Positions 6,149 to 9,193 of a DNA stretch of 9,193 nucleotides are shown here, in pieces. The notes beneath the pieces were generated by a model. The model saw nothing but the letters and a program-made list of their open reading frames with translations, was not told where the DNA came from and did not search any database. Source of the stretch: JARROD01 sp037384225 (lineage in GTDB: Bacteria; Pseudomonadota; Gammaproteobacteria; Pseudomonadales; Cellvibrionaceae); assembly GCA_037384225.1 (NCBI GenBank), contig JARROD010000135.1, positions 1-9,193 on the forward strand. The letters are read 5' to 3'. The position numbers and the translations under genes are program-made. Each line of letters begins with the position of its first letter. Position 1 is the stretch's first letter.

Positions 6149-7159
6149 TCAGAGGGCATGTTTATGTGATCTTTTGGGTTGAGTTTTTTCGGTCTGGATC
6201 GGGCTCAGACTTGCCAGCACCAGATAACGGGGGCGCTTGCGCACCTCGGTGTAGATACGGCCCACATATTCGCCCAGAATACCCACGGCAAACAGCAGCA
6301 GGCCGATCATGAAAAAAGCAATGGCGAATAGCGTGAACACGCCTTCCACTTCCGGGCCGAGAAACAGGCGCCGCATAAACAGATAAAACACGAACAACAG
6401 CGAGAGCCCGGAAATGGCCATTCCCAATAGCGAAAACACTTGTAATGGCAGCATGGAAAAACTGGTGATCAAATCGAAATTCAGTTGCACCAGTTTGAAT
6501 GGCGAGTATTTCGATGCGCCGGCGGCGCGCTCACAGTGTTCCACCACGACTTCGGTGGGGTTGGCCGCATACAGATAAGCCAGCGCCGGGATAAATGTTT
6601 GTGATTCGTTGGAGGCTAACAGCGCATCGACAATATCCCGGTGGTAGGCGCGGAGCATGCAGCCTTGATCGGTCATGTGGATGTTGGTAATCTGTTCGCG
6701 CAACTGATTCATGGCGCGGGAAGCGAAGTGCCGCCAGCGGGCGTCGTGGCGCCGGCGGCGTACGCTGCCCACGTAATCGTGACCGGCATCGAGGCGTTCC
6801 AGCAGTTTGGATATATCCTCCGGCGGGTTTTGTAAATCCGCATCCAGGGTAATCACATAGCGGCCCCGGGCCCGTTCGAAACCGGCCATAATAGCTGCGT
6901 GCTGACCGGCGTTAGCGCGCAGCAATACCACATGGGTCACATCGGGGCGGGCCTGGTACTGGGCACGCAACAGGGCGGTGGACTTATCGCGGCTGCCATC
7001 ATCGATCAGTACAATTTCGTAACGGCGATTCAGTCCATCCAGTACTGAATAGAGGCGTGCAAACAGTTTATCGAGTACAGCTTCTTCATTGTAGACAGGA
7101 ACCACAACAGAGATTTCCGGTGCGGGCTGCCGTTCTGGGAGTGTAATAGGGTCGCTCAT
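6149..7159 (-). CDS. arnC: Undecaprenyl-phosphate 4-deoxy-4-formamido-L-arabinose transferase (ArnC)
   Basis: Transfers formyl-Ara4N from UDP to undecaprenyl phosphate at the cytoplasmic face of the inner membrane, the step before ArnD. It is a GT2-family (GT-A fold) membrane-anchored enzyme. In the 336-residue form, ISVVVPVYNEE opens the domain at about 16-26, the nucleotide-sugar motif VLIDDGSRD is at about 50-58, and the DXD motif is in TLDADLQNPPED (about 104-115). MTDQGCMLRAY lies at about 162-172, and two membrane helices are at about 236-261 and 274-298, followed by a basic tail. E. coli ArnC has 322 residues. An in-frame ATG at 7216 would add 19 residues that are just a shifted reading of the arnT end, so I prefer the ATG at 7159, 25 bases after the arnT stop. 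Related GT2 lipid transferases (polyisoprenyl-phosphate glucosyltransferases such as GtrB) look similar; the arnD and arnT neighbours decide the call. Confidence 0.87.
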   Translation of the reverse strand: MSDPITLPERQPAPEISVVVPVYNEEAVLDKLFARLYSVLDGLNRRYEIVLIDDGSRDKSTALLRAQYQARPDVTHVVLLRANAGQHAAIMAGFERARGRYVITLDADLQNPPEDISKLLERLDAGHDYVGSVRRRRHDARWRHFASRAMNQLREQITNIHMTDQGCMLRAYHRDIVDALLASNESQTFIPALAYLYAANPTEVVVEHCERAAGASKYSPFKLVQLNFDLITSFSMLPLQVFSLLGMAISGLSLLFVFYLFMRRLFLGPEVEGVFTLFAIAFFMIGLLLFAVGILGEYVGRIYTEVRKRPRYLVLASLSPIQTEKTQPKRSHKHAL

Positions 7160-7184
7160 AATACAGGCGCTCGGTTTGATATCA

Positions 7185-8881
7185 TCATTGTCTCGCTGTT
7201 TGCTCGCTGGCGTCAACTTTGCCGACGGCGTTCTGCGCAGCGTTTTGGGGTTTTTCCACCAGCGTTTTTCTCGGTCCCTGGAACAATACCGTCATGGGAG
7301 TCCCGAATTGGCGGAAATATTCGAAATCTCTGTTGGAGAGCACCGCGACTGCCTGTTTATCCTCCTGCCACTGCTGCGCAAAGACGCTGGGAAGGGAGAT
7401 ATTTTTGTAGGGCTCTGCATCGATACCCATTGCCAGTTCACCCCGGTAGGCCACCTGGGTAACCAGCCGATGCAGGTAGAAGGGCAGGGAGGGGGCATGG
7501 GTGCCGACAAGATAAACAGGTGTCTGTGCGGATAGATCCAAAGCCAGAATTTTGTTTGCTATCGGTTTGGCTGTACGCAGGTAAGCAATGGACTGGTAGC
7601 CCCAGAGCAGAAACTGAAACGCCAGCATACCGCAGAGGCCGGCAGTCGTTATCGCCATTTTTAACCGTGTTTTGCCGGCGAACAGGGCGGCACTGCCCAC
7701 CAGCATCGAGACGCCGGCGGCCAGCAGCCACGGTCGGTACGGCTGGTATTGCCGCAGGTTGTCCGAAAGGGGAATGACTGTGCCCATTGCGGCCAGTATC
7801 GAGCCGAGTCCCAGCAATACCCAGGGATCGCCCAGGCAGGAGCGGGTGGCGGCGATGCGCCTGCCGGCGAGAATGGCCACAATCGGCAGTGCGGGGAGAA
7901 TATAAGGCGGCAACTTGGAGTTGCTGAAGGAGAAAAAAACAGTACGAAAACGACGAACACCCAGAGTAGACGTTCGGCGTTGAATTCGCCTGAACGTGGC
8001 CGCGGCCGCCAACCAAAAGAGGGTTTCACCAGGCTCATTATCGAGGTAGTCAGCCAGGGTGCGGTTGCGAGCAGAAAAACCACCGGAAAATACCAAATCG
8101 GACCGTTGTGTCCGTGTACGGGAGTGGTGTAGCGCTGCAGGTGTTCGCGTACAAAAAAGAAATGCGCGAACTCGTCGTTGCGCGTGCTCACAGCGATAAA
8201 CCAGGGCACCGTCAACAACAGCAATAGGGTCGCCCCTTTGATCAGGTGTAGATGGCGCCACAGGTTCCAATCGCGTTGCCAAAGGCTGTAAAACACGGTG
8301 GCGCCGGCGGGCAAAACCAAGCCGATTAGCCCCTTGCTGAGCACAGCCGCCGCCAGCGCGGCCCAACCCAGGAGCATCCAGGCTCGATTGCTTGCAGGTT
8401 GCCGGCGTTGGTGCTGGGCAAGAACAAGGCTGCCGAGCGCCAATACCACGAATACCGTAAGCGTGGTATCCAGGGTCAGGTAGTGGGCGTTGCCGAAATA
8501 CAGCAGACCGCTGAGAGTGATGATAAATGCATAATATCCGGCATTTCTGCCATAGAGACGGGTGCCCACAAAACCAGCCCACAGTGCTCCCGCGAAACCG
8601 ATTGCTGCAACCCACAGACGTGCGGTCGTGTTGTTTTCACCGAAAACAGTGAATATTGTCGCGGTGGTCCAGTACTGTAAGGGCGGCTTTTCAAAATATT
8701 TGAAACCGTTGAGATGCGGTGTTATCCAATTGCCGCTGGCGACCATTTCGCGGGAAATTTCGGCGTAGCGGCCTTCGTCCGGATCGATCAAGTCTCGATA
8801 CCCAAGCAATGCGAACCATAGTAACAGGCATGCCAGCAGGGGCAAGGTAGACCGATTAATCAAGAAATTCAAAGTGCTCAT
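7185..8881 (-). pseudogene. arnT: arnT, lipid A aminoarabinose transferase, with one frameshift
   Basis: ArnT moves L-Ara4N from undecaprenyl phosphate to lipid A phosphates on the periplasmic side, giving polymyxin and cationic-peptide resistance. It is a GT83 multi-helix membrane enzyme. The first frame (8881 to about 7940, about 316 codons) has DPDEGRYAEISREMVASG (about 33-50), FEKPPLQYW (63-71), LSKGLIGLVLP (181-190) and HFFFVREHLQRY (240-251). The second frame continues from SFSNSKLPPYILP to a TGA at 7185, carrying the rest of the helices and the periplasmic C-terminal domain. They meet at a run of seven T on the minus strand (7933-7939). Eight T would read VLFFFSFSNSKLPPYILP and give 565 residues, against 550 in E. 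coli. This is therefore a recent one-base loss, a sequencing error, or a site of slippage. The ATG overlaps the arnA-remnant stop (ATGA), so its translation is probably coupled. No good Shine-Dalgarno precedes it. Confidence 0.85.
7933..7939 (-). other. T7 frameshift site in arnT
   Basis: Seven T on the minus strand: zero-frame reading is CTG TTT TTT TCT. A one-base backward slip, or one extra U in the mRNA, moves reading to TTC TCC TTC AGC and re-enters the conserved SNSKLPPYILP segment. Homopolymers of this length are prone both to indel errors in sequencing and to polymerase slippage, so the site may not fully inactivate the gene. Confidence 0.85.
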
Positions 8882-9006
8882 TTTTCTACTGACTGCCGGT
8901 GAACCGAGTAACGCTTTTTGGTTCTATACTGTGGTATGGTTTGCAATAGGCGCAGGGTAAGGTGGTGCCCGATAAACCTGTTGGCACCCAAAATCAGTAT
9001 GTTCAT
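8878..9006 (-). pseudogene. Remnant of the ArnA decarboxylase domain (or a related NAD-dependent epimerase)
   Basis: A 42-codon frame starting MNILILGANRFIGHHLTLRLL, which closely follows the start of the C-terminal dehydrogenase/decarboxylase domain of ArnA (E. coli VLILGVNGFIGNHLTERLL), the enzyme that oxidises UDP-glucuronate to UDP-4-keto-arabinose. After about residue 23 the match ends, and the frame runs out at a TGA that overlaps the arnT ATG. The intact domain is about 350 residues, so an internal or 3-prime deletion of about 320 codons is implied. Even in the retained part, the glycine-rich NAD-binding loop has Arg where the family has Gly (GANRFIG instead of GxNGFIG). A ribosome site, AGAGGG, lies about six bases before the ATG, so the stub is probably still translated and may serve only to deliver ribosomes to arnT. 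Other NAD-dependent epimerases share this start, so the ArnA identity leans on the arn context. Confidence 0.65.
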
Positions 9007-9193
9007 TTATACCCTCTGCCATTGTGTTGAGGTTGTGCCGGGCAAGCGGAAACTATGGTCGCATTCCGTTGGGGGTCGCATTCCGGGCCGCAAAGGCCGT
9101 CATTTAGTAGGTTAGAGGTCGATCGCGGTAAAAATCAATCGCGAGGTAGGGAAAAGTATTTCCGGGGTGCCGCGATGGTTTGCCAGATCACCG
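9007..9193. other. Window edge with no recognised gene; possible mobile-element end
   Basis: No identifiable gene. On the minus strand three short open frames enter from the window end and stop at about 9137, 9116 and 9104; none matched a family I know. The stretch holds a perfect 12-bp direct repeat (see separate entry) next to a GGCC-GCAAA-GGCC element at 9087-9099. Because the ArnA remnant lies directly beside it, an insertion or deletion that removed arnA could have its edge here. Confidence 0.3.
9057..9085. repeat. Perfect 12-bp direct repeat, period 17
   Basis: GGTCGCATTCCG occurs at 9057-9068 and 9074-9085, separated by TTGGG. Repeated short motifs of this kind occur near the ends of IS21-family insertion sequences, where they are thought to bind the transposase, but they could also be two operator sites. 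The element cannot be identified from what is visible. Confidence 0.6.

Noticed and set aside
7438..8016. 192-residue minus-strand frame overlapping arnT
   Set aside because: It is the third frame across the arnT second half; the family motifs sit in the other frames, and this one shows no motifs and a composition typical of a shifted reading.
1..9193. CRISPR arrays, tRNA, rRNA genes
   Set aside because: No regularly spaced repeat array, no cloverleaf with a GGTTCGAATCC-type arm, and no rRNA-like segments were seen on either strand.

Overview
The window looks like chromosomal DNA from a Gram-negative gammaproteobacterium. It carries lipid A aminoarabinose genes, an outer-membrane TonB-dependent receptor and a fragment of a glycoside hydrolase family 2 (GH2) enzyme. 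A free-living, polysaccharide-degrading lineage (Cellvibrionaceae-like) would fit, but this is inferred from gene content only. Every recognisable gene is on the minus strand, so transcription runs from high to low coordinates.

Region by region, in the direction of transcription: (1) 9007-9193 has no recognisable gene but holds a 12-bp direct repeat (period 17) that resembles a mobile-element end. (2) 8878-9006 is a 42-codon remnant of the ArnA/UDP-glucuronate decarboxylase-type Rossmann protein. It overlaps the next gene by ATGA. (3) 8881-7185 is arnT (lipid A aminoarabinose transferase), complete end to end except for a one-base frameshift in a run of seven T. (4) arnC (7159-6149) and arnD (6062-5133) follow and look intact. 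(5) A 205-bp gap with two tandem GGGTTTAACC boxes precedes a second operon: an ECF sigma factor (4927-4289) overlapping a FecR-type anti-sigma regulator (4292-3216), then a TonB-dependent receptor with an STN signalling domain (3107-603). (6) 1-602 has no intact gene; it holds a GH2 relic (about 382-217) with a 4-bp GATC duplication that breaks its frame.

How the parts work together: ArnC, ArnD and ArnT are the late steps of L-Ara4N addition to lipid A. ArnC loads formyl-Ara4N on undecaprenyl phosphate, ArnD removes the formyl group, and ArnT transfers L-Ara4N to lipid A in the periplasm. The loss of the upstream ArnA-like gene and the arnT frameshift suggest this pathway is decaying or incomplete here. 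The sigma/FecR/receptor trio has the classic layout of cell-surface signalling: the substrate-loaded receptor signals through its STN domain to FecR, which controls the sigma factor. The GH2 relic just downstream on the same strand suggests that the trio once served glycan uptake.

I did not find a clearly new system. The most informative signals are the two broken genes whose lesions can be read exactly, the arnA remnant coupled to arnT, and the repeat pair upstream of the sigma gene.
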